NCBI RefSeq assembly: GCF_000315625.1
Contig: NW_005434668.1
Span: forward strand, 505,808-569,807
Direction of reading: 5' to 3'
Source: Guillardia theta CCMP2712
Taxonomy: Eukaryota; Cryptophyceae; Pyrenomonadales; Geminigeraceae
Length of the DNA stretch: 64,000 nucleotides
The first letter of the stretch is position 1, and the number at the start of each line of letters is the position of its first letter. Made by a program: the position numbers and the translations under genes. The notes beneath the pieces were generated by a model. It was not told the DNA's origin. It made no database searches and was given only the letters and a program-made list of their open reading frames with translations. Positions 42,316 through 53,428 of this stretch are shown in pieces.

Positions 42316-45300
42316 ATGTCCGCCAGCAACTCAGAATTCCTCACGAAGTTTGAGACAAAGAGTAATCGTGTGAAAGGTTTGAGCTTCCATCCTCGTAGAC
42401 CATGGATCGTTGCGAGTTTGCACAACGGTGTGATCCAGCTGTGGGATTATCGTATGGGAACCCTCCTTGATCGCTTTGAAGAGCACGAGGGGCCAGTGCG
42501 TGGGGTGAATTTCCATCAGACGCAGCCACTTCTTGTATCGGGTGGTGATGATTACAAGATCAAGATCTGGAATTACAAGCTCAGACGATGCCTGAAGCCT
42601 GACTTGTTGGGGCATCTTGACTACATCAGGACTGTTCAGTTCCACCACGAATATCCGTGGGTGGTCAGCTCTTCTGACGATCAGACTGTGCGTATCTGGG
42701 ATTGGCAGCAGTCTGGCCGACCATGTCTTGTAGTGCTCACTGGCCATAATCATTACGTGATGTCTGTTCAATTTCATCCAAGAGAAGATCTCATCGTTTC
42801 TGCATCGTTGGATCAGACAGTCAGAGTGTGGGATATTTCTGGCCTCAAGAAGAAGTATGTTGGACACGGTGTGGACGACATGCAAGGACAAACCAGCGTC
42901 CCGAAGATTGGTGCTGACCTTTTTGGGAGCACAGATACCACTGTGAAATATCTCCTTGAAGGCCATGATCGCGGAGTGAATTGGGCATCATTCCACCACA
43001 CGCTTCCCCTCATTGTGTCGGGGGCGGATGACAGGCAAGTCAAGCTGTGGAGGATGAACGACTCCAAGGCTTGGGAAGTAGACACGCTTCGTGGACACGT
43101 GAACAACGTGTCTTGCGTTCTTTTCCATCCCAAGCAAGAGCTGATCATCAGTAACTCCGAGGATAAGTCCATCCGAGTGTGGGACATGTCCAAACGCACT
43201 GGTGTGCAGACATTCCGACGGGAACAAGACCGATTCTGGATCCTAGCAGTTCACAAGGACCAAGGTCTTCTTGCTGCTGGTCATGACAGTGGCATGCTCG
43301 TGTTCAAACTTGATCGTGAGAGACCTGCCTTTGCAATGAATGAGGGCGGGCCCAATACAGGCTCTCAGCTGCTCTACGTCAAGGAGAGATACTTGAGAAT
43401 GTTTGAGCCTGGTTCAGGACGAGACATTCCCCTTGTGTCTATCCGAAGGTCATCGGGTCCAAACAGTGCCCCCCGTTCCATGGTTTACAACGAGGCTGAG
43501 AGGAGCGTCTTGATGTGCACAGACGCCGAAGGCGGATCCTACGAATTGTACCAGATCCCTCGCGATGCCTCCAAGGGCGCACAGGAATCTGTGGACTCTA
43601 AACGGGGTCTTGGATTGGCAGCTGTCTTTGTGGCTCGGAACCGATTCGCTGTTTTGGACAAGAGCAGGCAGATTCTGATCAAGAACCTGAGCAATGAGGT
43701 GACCAAGAAACTCTCACCACCCCATGCAACTACGGACATGATTTTCTATGCTGGAACTGGCATGTTGCTTTGCAAAGCAGAAGACAAGATCACTCTCTTT
43801 GATTTGCAGCAGAAACGGGCCATGGGAGAGATCACTTGCCCTAATGTCAAATATGTTGTTTGGGCGAGCGACATGAAACACGTTGCGTTCCTGAGTAAGC
43901 ACACCGTGGTATTGGCAAGAAGGGATGCCCAAAAGCTGGAGCATTTGGCCACTGTCCACGAGACCATTCGTGTCAAAAGTGGTGTCTGGGAAGAAGGAAG
44001 CACCAAGGCCTTCATCTACACGACTTTGAACCATGTTAAGTTCTGTTTGACTCAAGGGGACAGCGGCATTATCAGAACCCTTGAAGCCCCAGTATATCTC
44101 TGCAAAGTGATGGGAAACAAACTCTTCTGCTTGGATCGGGAAAGCAACACTCTGACGCTTTCTATTGACAAGACGGAATTTTTGTTCAAAGTGGCATTGC
44201 TGGATCGCAACTATGATGAAGTTCTTAGAATCATCAAGCGCTCCAAACTTTGTGGGCAGGCAATTATTGGATATCTTCAGAAGAAGGGCTTTCCAGAAGT
44301 TGCGCTTCAGTTCGTGAATGATGAAAAGACGAGATTCAATCTCGCGATTGAATGTGGCAACATTGAAGTTGCATTGGCGTCGGCTTCAGCGCTGGATGAC
44401 AAGGACTGCTGGCACAAACTTGGTGTTGAGGCTCTCCGACAAGGAAATCATCAAATTGTGGAGATGGCATATCAAAAGACCAAAGACTTTGAGAGATTGT
44501 CATTCCTGTATTTGATCACAGGCAATACCGAGAAGCTCAACAAGATGTTACGGATCGCTGAGATGAGGGGTGACGTCATGGGAAGATTCCACAATGCTTT
44601 GTACCTCGGTGATGTGAATGAGAGGATCAAGATTTTGAAGGATCAGCAACAGCTTGCTCTGGCCTACCTCACTGCTGTGACCCATGGAGTTACAGATGCT
44701 GCAGCAGAGATTGAAGCTCTGATTCCGGAGGAACTGCTACCTTCGTGTAAGCCGAAAGCTGACGCTTCTCTTCTGTTCCCTCCAACCCCAATCTTCAGAG
44801 AGAACAATTGGCCGTTGCTGCGTGTCTCCAAGGGCTACTTTGATGGACCTGTCGAGAAAGTGAGCGAGTCGAAGCTCAACGAAGAGTTGGATGGAGATAT
44901 TGGTGGTGGATGGGGTGGAGATGACTTGGATTTGCCCGGTGAAGGTGGAGGCGATGTTGTCCAAGAAGAGGATGCGGACATGGGCGGAGAAGGATGGGGC
45001 GGAGATGGCGTGGATCTCGAGGATGGAACAGGAGAGACCGGGGATGGATGGGGTATCGATGAACTGGATCTGGATCTCCCAGGTGGGGGAGCAGCCACAG
45101 GCAAGAGTCCGGGAGGAAACGTTGGAGGATTTTTTGCCCCGCCTACGATGGGAACACCAGCAGCTCTTCGGTGGCAACAGGCTTCCAATGTAAGTTTCAC
45201 TCTCAGGAGACCGTGCTCCCCCTTACCTCCTGTTCTAGGTACCTGGCGAGCATGTCGCTGCCGGTTCCTTCCAGAGTGCGATGGAGTTGATGAACCGACA

Positions 45301-46639
45301 AGCCGGTGTGGTCAACTTCGAGCCGATGAAACCTGTGAGTCCATGCAAGCTGAACCATGATAGCTCATAGTGCGTTACAGATCTTCACAAGCGTCTACCT
45401 AGGTGCTCAGGTGCAACTCGAGTTTCAATACCTCGACTTTGAGACTGATCATTTTTCCATTTCAGTCCTTCTTGTCTGGAAGTCCAGGTGCCGCTATCAT
45501 GGAATGCGCGATGCATCGCAACAACGAAAATTATTTCTGGAGTGCAAGAGGTCGTGAACTCGAGAATCTCTTTGTCCTGTGCTTATGGCGCGTCTACAGG
45601 TACTGATGGAATGCCTGCGGTCTGTGCAACAGTGCCTACTCTTACCGACCGTATCAAGTCTGGATACAAGGCCTTCACTGAGGGCAAGCTTCCTGAAGCC
45701 TTGCAGATCTTTGTCTACTCGTTGCAGGTACAATAGATGACTTGAGCTGGTGTTTATCCTGACGTCACCAATTCAAGTCGGTTCTGGTCGCGTGTGTTGA
45801 TTCAAAGCAAGAGCTTGACGAGCTGCGAGAACAAATGGGCATCTGCAAGGAGTACATCACGGCGATCATCTTGGAGACAACGAGGCGCGAGCAGTTCAAG
45901 GAAGATCCGACCCGCAACGTCGAGTTGGCGGCTTACCTCACGTAATCTCCTTTGTGACATGGGGGATTGAGTCAGCTCATTCTCCTCTTGTGCAGGCACT
46001 GCAACTTGCAGCCCTTGCACTTGCTCATCTCGCTGAGGTCGGCCATGAGCAGTTCAGTGAAGATCAAGAACTACAACACGGCTGGGTCGTTCTGTCGCAG
46101 GTTCGTATTGACAAGGCAGAGATATCAAAATACTAAGAAGCTATTTACAAGGCTGTTGGAATTGAACCCCAAGGCTGAGCACAAGGAGCAAGCTCTGAAA
46201 GTTCTCAAAGTGTGCGAGGCGAACCGTTCCAACGAAGTTGAGCTGCAGTATGACGAGCGAAACCCTTTCGTTGTGTGCACGTGAGTCCCCTGCCGTCATA
46301 CTTGCCGCCATGCTGGCCTTCTCTCCTATGACTCTGGCCCTGCAGAAAAAGCTTCGTTCCGATATACCGCGGCAAGCCTATTACGTATGCCTTGAACTCC
46401 CAGTCTCACTTCGGCTAATTGCTGCTCACAGGCGCTGTGGATTCTGTTCGGCTCCCTTCGATCCTGCGTTCAAGGGCCAGGTGTGCGCAGTCTGCCAAGT
46501 CGGAGAGATTGGCTTGAAGGGAACGGGGCTGATCAACTCAAGACACCAACGGAACAAGGTAGAAGGCGTTGAGAGTCGACATTGATGTATGACCTGTTGA
46601 CAGCAATCCTCCAACGACATGGGAGACTTTGATGATTGA
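42316..46639 (+). CDS. COPA: Coatomer alpha subunit
   Basis: Alpha-COP is a scaffold of the COPI coat in Golgi-to-ER transport. The ATG at 42316 opens a 2874-nt first exon, followed by exons 45239-45334, 45381-45410, 45488-45727, 45778-45941, 45996-46100, 46152-46280, 46346-46384, 46432-46558 and 46604-46639. The total is about 1279 residues. WD40 repeats at residues 1-300 include [40 protein letters not shown] and [14 protein letters not shown]. The alpha-solenoid contains [20 protein letters not shown]. The C-terminal COPI domain has [43 protein letters not shown] and [13 protein letters not shown], ending in DMGDFDD. All introns lie in the 3' third. A further intron within 45488-45727 cannot be excluded. 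Confidence 0.96.
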
Positions 46640-46689
46640 GCGGGATAGCCCCAATCCGCACGCTCTTCCCGACTGCTGGCCTGGTCTCA

Positions 46690-49087
46690 TTACACGCTTG
46701 CAATGAAGGGTGTTTCGTCCACTACAAGAGTTTGATGCCAGTAGGGAAGTGTGTTGAATCTCACCACCTGCGCTCCTGTAAGACTTTTCTTTTCTTCTTT
46801 CAACATCACCTTAGAGTCTTCGAGCATCGCCCGAACGGCTAAGTAGTGCACGGGGCCATCGCCCCAGCGATGACGGAAAAACCCTCCTGAGTCATCGAGG
46901 GCTTTGAAGATAGCGAGATACTCCTGCGAGCGCCACACAGCCATGGCGCTAACCTCGAAGTTGGTGTAGAAGAATGTCCTGGACCCTCGTGAGATTCGGC
47001 GCAGGTCGACTTATCCACACCTTCCCCACGCTTTTTGCGATCCAACAGCGGGCAGGTTGGGCAACTTCAGTCTGAACCATCTGTGAGCTACATCTCTCCG
47101 AATGGTCAGGTTGCTCTCACCTGGTCGCCTCCTGCATGAACGTCTCCCACAGATTCACAACGAACTTGCGTTCCTCACGACCTGTCGTGATGTACCCATA
47201 AGATTGCTGGCGGTCAGCCAAGTGCTGGATCGGGTCGAGGGGGAGTGGAGCGATGAAGAAAGAGTCAACGTCGAGCCGCATGTAGAAGTCCAGGCTCTGC
47301 CAAGAAGCTGAGAGGAGAATGTTTGTACAGGTAGGGGCTGCCTGCATTGCTGGATGGTTGTAAATCGGCCCAGAGAAAAATCGACACATGGCTCGGTAGC
47401 CAAGACCGTAGCCTAGAAACTTTCTAGAGAAATTCCCGTGCTTGTCCTGTTGGTCCGATGGGACATCCATGTTAATCTGAGGAGACAAATTAGAACTGCA
47501 GGTTGCCGACGACAACACCTTGTGAAATGAGATGTTCAGGTTGGGTCGGTTCAACTGCAGTATGGTAGACTCTTCAAGGAAGTCATAAAAAACATAGACG
47601 GGATAATAGCGGTGTAATGTGAAGTAATTCTTCTCAAGCAAGTTTAGACTCTGATCGACATGTTAATATCAATGCGATCCGCGTTCACCGAACCTGATTC
47701 AAGTCTTGAATATCCTCGTCAGCCTTAGAAGTAAGGTATACAATTGCAGCTGACAGCGACTGATCAGACTGTGCGATGCTGATAATTCTCCTCTCTTTCA
47801 GTTGATGTAGATCGTCATCATGCCATACGATTGAGGACGGGAAGGCTTCAGCAGTCATGCCTTCCCGCACTCTCAGCAGGTCGTGATAGTACCCGACCTC
47901 ACCTTCCGGCTGCTATGTCCGTCAAACAGTTGGAAAGTCAAGAGTGATCATGAAAGCACCTGGCGCAACCATCGCAGCAGCTCCCTGGCATGAAAGTGGT
48001 CCCCTTGCCTCATCAGAGTCGTGGCGGCAGCAACGAACGGGAAGGGATGCGAAGGATCCGACAGGAAAGCTCGCCTGCGCCGCAAGATGAGCCGGTCAGA
48101 GAGTGGCTCGAGAGCCTTTGAGCTTACTTGAAGAAGGCAAGAGCTTCTGCTGCTTCTCCTTGACGAGAATATGCCATGCCGAGGGAGATTAGAGTGTCTA
48201 CCTGTGCAAGAAATCAGAAAACAAATCATTTACTGCAACTTCCCACACATCCTCCATCGCTTCCAACGCCTTTCTCCACAAAACCACAGCATTCTCCCAG
48301 TCATCCTCATCTGAATACACTTTTCCAAGGTTGAATTGAAACTTGGACAAGCTTGAGTTGGAGATGAAACCTATGTTTCTGCTAGAGAAGTTAAAAAAGA
48401 CTTCGATATTGCTCCGAATTACTTGTAAGTGAGATCGATTGCTGCAGCACAGAAACCTTTCGCCTCCGCAGTCCTTCCAAAGTTTCGCAGGACATTGCAA
48501 ACGTCATTGTAGAGATGCACAGCTGCTCTGTCTACGTACGACGTGTCGGACAGCTTGACTCGTCGGATCGCAGCTAACGAATGCTTCAAAACTCTCAGAG
48601 CTGACGATGGAAAACCTTCGTCCCGAAAGTTGTAGGCTATCTTGCAGCCGAACATGGTAAGGTCTGTCACGAACTTTTTGAGATGACCGGAAGGATACGT
48701 GCGTCCTGCTGAGTTGAGAACGCTGTTTGCTACTCGAGATGCCAACACCAGTGCTTGGAAAGACAAGAATTCGTTGGGCCGCAGGGTCTCCTCTGCGTTG
48801 TCTTTCACGTTTGACTTTCCATTCTCACAATCTGCCAACATGCGCAGCGAGATGTACTCCATCTCCTCGTCCCTTTTCTCTCTTGACATTCTGAGCAACG
48901 TGCGTGCCGCTCTTGCTGCCATGTCGAAATTACCCTGCTGAGAAAGTTGAACGGCCTCCCTCAGCACGTCGCTGTCTGAGAGCTCGTGAGCTCCCACCAT
49001 CAACACGAAAGCAGCAATAGCGAGCATGACGAAGCATGATGGCACAGCCCTTGCATATAAGCTGAAGAGCATTCGCCCTAGCTTCAT
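46690..49087 (-). CDS. Type II membrane TPR-GT15 alpha-1,2-mannosyltransferase-like protein
   Basis: GT15 (KTR/MNT) enzymes add mannose in the Golgi lumen of fungi. Eleven exons join in phase: 49087-48423, 48351-48234, 48201-48128, 48074-47960, 47912-47694, 47650-47519, 47476-47342, 47296-47121, 47071-47021, 46978-46810 and 46767-46690, about 643 residues. The N-terminus has one transmembrane anchor (CFVMLAIAAFVLMVGAHEL). TPR-like helices follow to about residue 330, for example KFQFNLGKVYSDEDDWENAV and LISLGMAYSRQGEAAEALAF. GT15 signatures are SAAIVYLTSKADEDIQDLNQ, FLGYGLGYRAMCRFFSGPIY, DFYMRLDVDSFF, FFYTNFEVSAMAVWRSQEYL and DSGGFFRHRWGDGPVHYLAV. The intron 47341-47297 begins GC rather than GT. 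It converges with COPA, stops 51 bp apart. Confidence 0.88.
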
Positions 49088-50283
49088 CCTGCGATAGAAC
49101 CAAAGGAGGAAACCTTCATCTAGTTTCGCGGAAATCAACCATGTGTTCAGCCTTCTGATAGTAAGGAGCGAGACAGGTGTAGCGTCTTGCTCGCCCTCTT
49201 CTCTCCCTCTTGCTCTTCTCTCCTCCACTCTCACTCCTCCATCGTTCGCCGCTCTCGAAGTTCATCCTAGCAAATGCTTGGTTCAGGAAGCGGAAGGGGT
49301 GATTTTCAGGGAGGAAAGTGGGGTAGGGTACGCGTGGTTTGTGGGATACGAGAGCAACTTTCAGGGGATGACGAACTCGTGGATGAAAGGGAGGGAGCAG
49401 CGAAGAGACGAGCAGAACAGAACAGAACAGAACAGAGGAGGGAGGGGAGCGGAGGGTAGAAGAGGAGCGCGGAGGAGAGGAGAGGGGAGGAGAGCGGAGG
49501 AGAGCGGAAGAGAGGAGAGCGGAGCGGAGAAGAGGAGAGCGGAGCGGAGCGCGGAGGGGAGGAGAGCGGAGCGCGGAGGGGAGGAGAGGGGGCGGAGGTA
49601 TTGGAGAATACGAGATGAAAGGCGATGATGACAGACGAGCATCTGTGTAGCTGATCCCTCTTTCATCTGTGACAAGAGTTTGTCGAGGACGTTGGAATTC
49701 TTGACGTCAGCATCGAAGATACTCGGAGCTTGTGATGCCGTCATTACCAACAGAGGTTTCTCTCTTAAACTAAATCAGCATGATGACTGACATTCTTTAC
49801 AGCAATGCAACTCGAAAGGGTACTTCCCACTACACGCTCACAAGCTGCGGAAGAAGACATACAAGATCCTCATGCTGTACAAACAAAGCGCTTGAACCGA
49901 AATGAAATTAATGCTACAATAAAATCAAGACGATTTCTAAGGGTGTGCGAGGTTGCCGCAATCAATCCCCTTCTTGTAATCAATTTCTTGCGGCGTGTTG
50001 TAAATGAAAGAATCGAACGTGAAGAATGTAACAGCTGTGTATAGATCTCCACACACTCCGAACAAGAAGCAATAAAATAAATAAGATGTATGTACATGGG
50101 AAATTCAAGAGGGGGTATAGAGACCAAAGCTAACACCACATGTGATTCCTCTCTGCATCATGAATTGATGATACATCACAAACCAACGGAATGTCATGAA
50201 GGGTAAGATCAGCTGTCGGAATTCGAAAAGAAGCAAGCATGAATTAAATTTGAAACCAGTCAATGTCTTGCAAGTCATTCCAT
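49088..50283. other. Intergenic region with GGAGAGCGGAGC-type low-complexity tract
   Basis: From about 49400 to 49600 an imperfect repeat of cagaa, then gagagcggag/ggaggggagg units. A minus-strand frame ending near 49750 contains SQAPSIFDADVKNSNVLDKL, which could be an isolated coding exon, but I cannot connect it. Nothing recognisable from 49800 to 50283. Confidence 0.5.
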
Positions 50284-50890
50284 TCACTTTCTCTTCTTCC
50301 TGTTGAGTGCTGCAACAAATGCAGAGACTTTGCTGTCAATCTCTCCATCTTCATGCGCTTGTAGCAGGCTCTTTTTCCTGCCCTGATCGTCCTGGTTGCT
50401 ACTCTCCTTCTCCTCTCCTGGCACCTTCAATGTAGTCAAGTCGAACAAGCAGCACAAGTCATCGAAACCGTACAGCTCTCTCGCCGTCTTTCCCGTAAAG
50501 TTTGCTTTTGACCATCTCCAGAAATTGACCTTCAGGGGTGTCCTTGAGTTGCTGCACTAGGTGAACTTCCCGCCTGGTGGCTGACGTAGAGGAATCACGT
50601 TGGAATCAAAACAAGCAAACGCACTTGCTACCTGCTCTGCGCCTTAGAATCTCTTTCAGAGCTCGTTCTCGTGTCAGCAGCGTCTTGTCAAGTTGTTCGA
50701 AGCAAGCATCAGTGAATATGATGGTACTCATCGCTTCGTCAAGCTCGTGGTCCACCTTCAACAGCTTGCTCTCTATCTCTTGAGATTTCTTGAGCATGTC
50801 TGCTGGATTGTCGTGCCTCTCATTCTTCTCCATTTTGCAGAACTGGTAGAACTTCACGACAACAAACTCAGATGCTGCTCTGTCGTTCAC
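50284..50890 (-). CDS. Unknown coiled-coil protein with apparent frame break
   Basis: An upstream segment reads SEFVVVKFYQFCKMEKNERH, then a coiled coil with ESKLLKVDHELDEAM and LLTRERALKEILRRR. After an intron near 50630-50580 comes RREVHLVQQLKDTPEGQFLE and MVKSKLYGKDGE, which soon stops. A second frame picks up at once with TARELYGFDDLCCLFDLTTL and runs to a Lys-rich C-terminus (ALNRKKRK), ending at 50284. The two halves look like one protein broken by a single-base shift near 50490-50515, either a sequencing error, an unseen splice or a real lesion. The 5' end is not resolved. Function unknown. Confidence 0.5.
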
Positions 50891-51404
50891 TTCCTCTCAT
50901 GTCACGAATGTCAAGGCGTCTCGTCGTCGATCATGTCGGTTCGGCAGGAAGAGCGAGGTATATCGCAAAGGGAGAGTCACAGAGGCGCCGACGGGTGCGC
51001 GAAGCCGGGCGGAGTGAATGAAGAGCAACTAGCAGCAGGAGGGAGACAAGATGGTTAGAGGCGGGAGGGTGGCGAGCGAGTTGGAGAGGTGGGGGGGGGG
51101 GAGGGCTTGGATATGCGCGGCAGTGAGGAGGGCCGGGAGTCAAATTCATAGTGCCAGGCGTGTGAGGGAAAGAGAGGCGGGGCGGCAGTGTGGGTGAGGG
51201 GGAAGAGGGTGAGGGGGGAGAGGGTGAGGGGGAAGAGGAAGATCACAAAGGAATGAGGGGAAGGAGAGAAGACAAGGAAAAAGTATATTTCAGCTGTTCA
51301 AGCTTGTCATGTGAAGGAGCCCCATGAAGCATTGAGGGACTGAAACATCTCATGATATAGATTACTGATTGCAACATTTACTGATGGCAACAAGAATCCT
51401 TGGC

Positions 51405-52758
51405 TTAGGACGAGCTTGAATCATGAGAATCGCTGTCAACCCTTCTTGTTCTGTTCAAACGAGCATAAGCAACAAGTGGAAGCAATTCACAAAGAATTGA
51501 CCGGGGATAATGATGCTGCCTTCTCGTTTCGTTGATCGCTTTGCCATACTGCGGCGCGTTCTTCAATATCTTGCCTGTCGCCTGTTCTGCAGTCAAGATC
51601 TCTCTAGCTCGACGACAAACCAGCATACCGGATGTCGCGTGTTCAAGAAACCATCGTCCTCGCTGTCGCTCTCGGAATCATCGGAGTCCTGCTTACTCAT
51701 CAGTTCTCGGGTGCATGGTGAAGGATTTGAGACTTGAAGATGAGCATGGCCTTTAGCATTTCTCTTGTAGTAGATTGAAAGCTCCGATTCTCCTCCGGCT
51801 GTTCATAAGAAGCGTCAGAATGAATTCTTCTCGCAGCCTGCACGCACATGAAAAGAACTTTCTGTCGGTCTCTCTGACCTCTTGCAGGATGTTACGCATC
51901 TGTTGCAGTCAGTTAGTGAGCGAGCAATCATCGACAATCGACCATGGTTCTCTGCTTTGCTCCTCTGTACATCCGCTGAATCAGCACTGACGCTCCCTGT
52001 CGGATTTCCTCCTCCGCCACATCTGCGAACCTGCACACCACAAACACATCACCGACGTCGAGCACTCATCTTTCTGCTCTACGTCCGGTTTGCAGCCTTT
52101 CGTCCTCTCATGCCGCGGTATGCGGCTTGCAACTTTAAGGCGCTCCGCTCTGCCTTGCGTATCCTCGCTTGTTCCATCATCAACCTTGTCCTAGGAGGCA
52201 ACAGGTGTGACAAACATCGAAGCATCTCTCGGTTCGATCTCACATCCTCCGTCCAATATGGCCTCTGAAAGTTCGCTGCACCATGCTCGCTGCCGTGTTG
52301 ACCACATGTTCTCTGCATGCCTTGATGATGTCTTGGTTCCCCTCATCTTCAGAGCGCAGAAGCTGAAGGAGTTGCGTGAGATGCAAGCAAGAGGTAAGAG
52401 CGACTCGCCTCCGCTAACAATTCAATGCTCATGTTGTCTTGGTCTTCCTGCCGAGATTTGTCAAAACACAAGTACCAACCTTCGGACTTGCCTCCTTCGT
52501 CTCGAATCGAAAAGATGTCCACGTTGATCCATCTTCAATCGAGGCTGCCTGGAACTCTTCTTGCAGCTTCGTCAAGACTGATAAGAAGATCGATGAGAAT
52601 TCATGCCTTGAAAGCATTAGCAAGGAAAATACAATCTTACCAGACTGCTGTGCCTGAATCTCCTCAATCAATTTTTCTTCTTCCTTTGTGAACACGATGG
52701 GAGCATTTTTCTCCACCTTTTCTGCAAACTGCAACAATCTATCGAATGGATTTGACAT
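51405..52758 (-). CDS. IQ-motif protein, exon model incomplete
   Basis: The ATG at 52758 begins MSNPFDRLLQFAEKVEKNAP with a donor after residue 39 (52641). Further minus-strand coding patches are SIFLSVLTKLQEEFQAASIE, LLRSEDEGNQDIIKACR and ALKLQAAYRGMRGRK (an IQ-type calmodulin-binding motif near 52100-52140). Others are an acidic stretch with DSDDSESDSEDDGFLEHATS, and REILTAEQATGKILKNAPQY near the end. I could not chain all of them in one phase-consistent model. Likely a calmodulin-binding, perhaps cilium-related protein; the evidence is the single clear IQ motif. Confidence 0.5.
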
Positions 52759-53428
52759 GGTGAGCGTTCTTGATCCGCTCTGGCTATTGCCCCTGCTTCA
52801 TAACTTGTCGTGCTTCAAAGGGGTCAGATCCTGAAGCCTAGCAGGCTCAGGTCGAAGTAGCGAGCATCAGGATGGAGGAGGAGACTCAAGGTTCGGCCAG
52901 TGCTGCAGCTGAACCCAGTGAGTGCGATCTAGTTGCCTTGCTTGTCCCTCGGCCTCTCAGCGGTTCTTGGTGGCCCTCGTAGCATCGGCGGCTGGTAGCA
53001 TCCCTGGCACACCCGCCTCAGAGGTCGAACAGTGAAGCTATGTGGGGGGATGGGGGCCTAAATTTCAATTTTGGCGCGGGGTGGCGTGCGAAGCTGCTAG
53101 TGCCGGGGGCAAGCGTGAGGCAGAGAGAGAGGGGAGAGGGAGAGGGAGAGAGGGAGAGAGAGAGAGAGAGAGAAGTGGGGGAGAGGAGAGTAGAAGAGGA
53201 AGGAGGTGATACTGATTGTGCGTATAATGGTTTATCACCACACACCTTCGCAAGGGAGTTGACGTATTGACATCAGTAGTGTATGGCAATCAACTATGAC
53301 TTCCTAAACAACACAAACGATATGATGCTGCCTTGACAAAACAATTCAAATCATGATAAGTCTGTCCGAAATGAAACTCAAAGATAGGCTTTCATTGGAA
53401 TAGACCTTTGACATCCTGTCGATTGGAT
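52759..53428. promoter_or_regulatory. Divergent upstream region of the IQ gene and the DNA polymerase
   Basis: No gene called. A short plus-strand frame at 52872 (EEETQGSASAAAEP then a GTGAGT donor) could be an untranslated or first exon of an unseen transcript. A gagaga tract lies at about 53120-53175. No obvious TATA box was identified. Confidence 0.4.

Noticed and set aside
44835..45200. Pro/Ser-rich antisense ORF opposite COPA
   Set aside because: Shadow of the Gly/Asp-rich linker of COPA.
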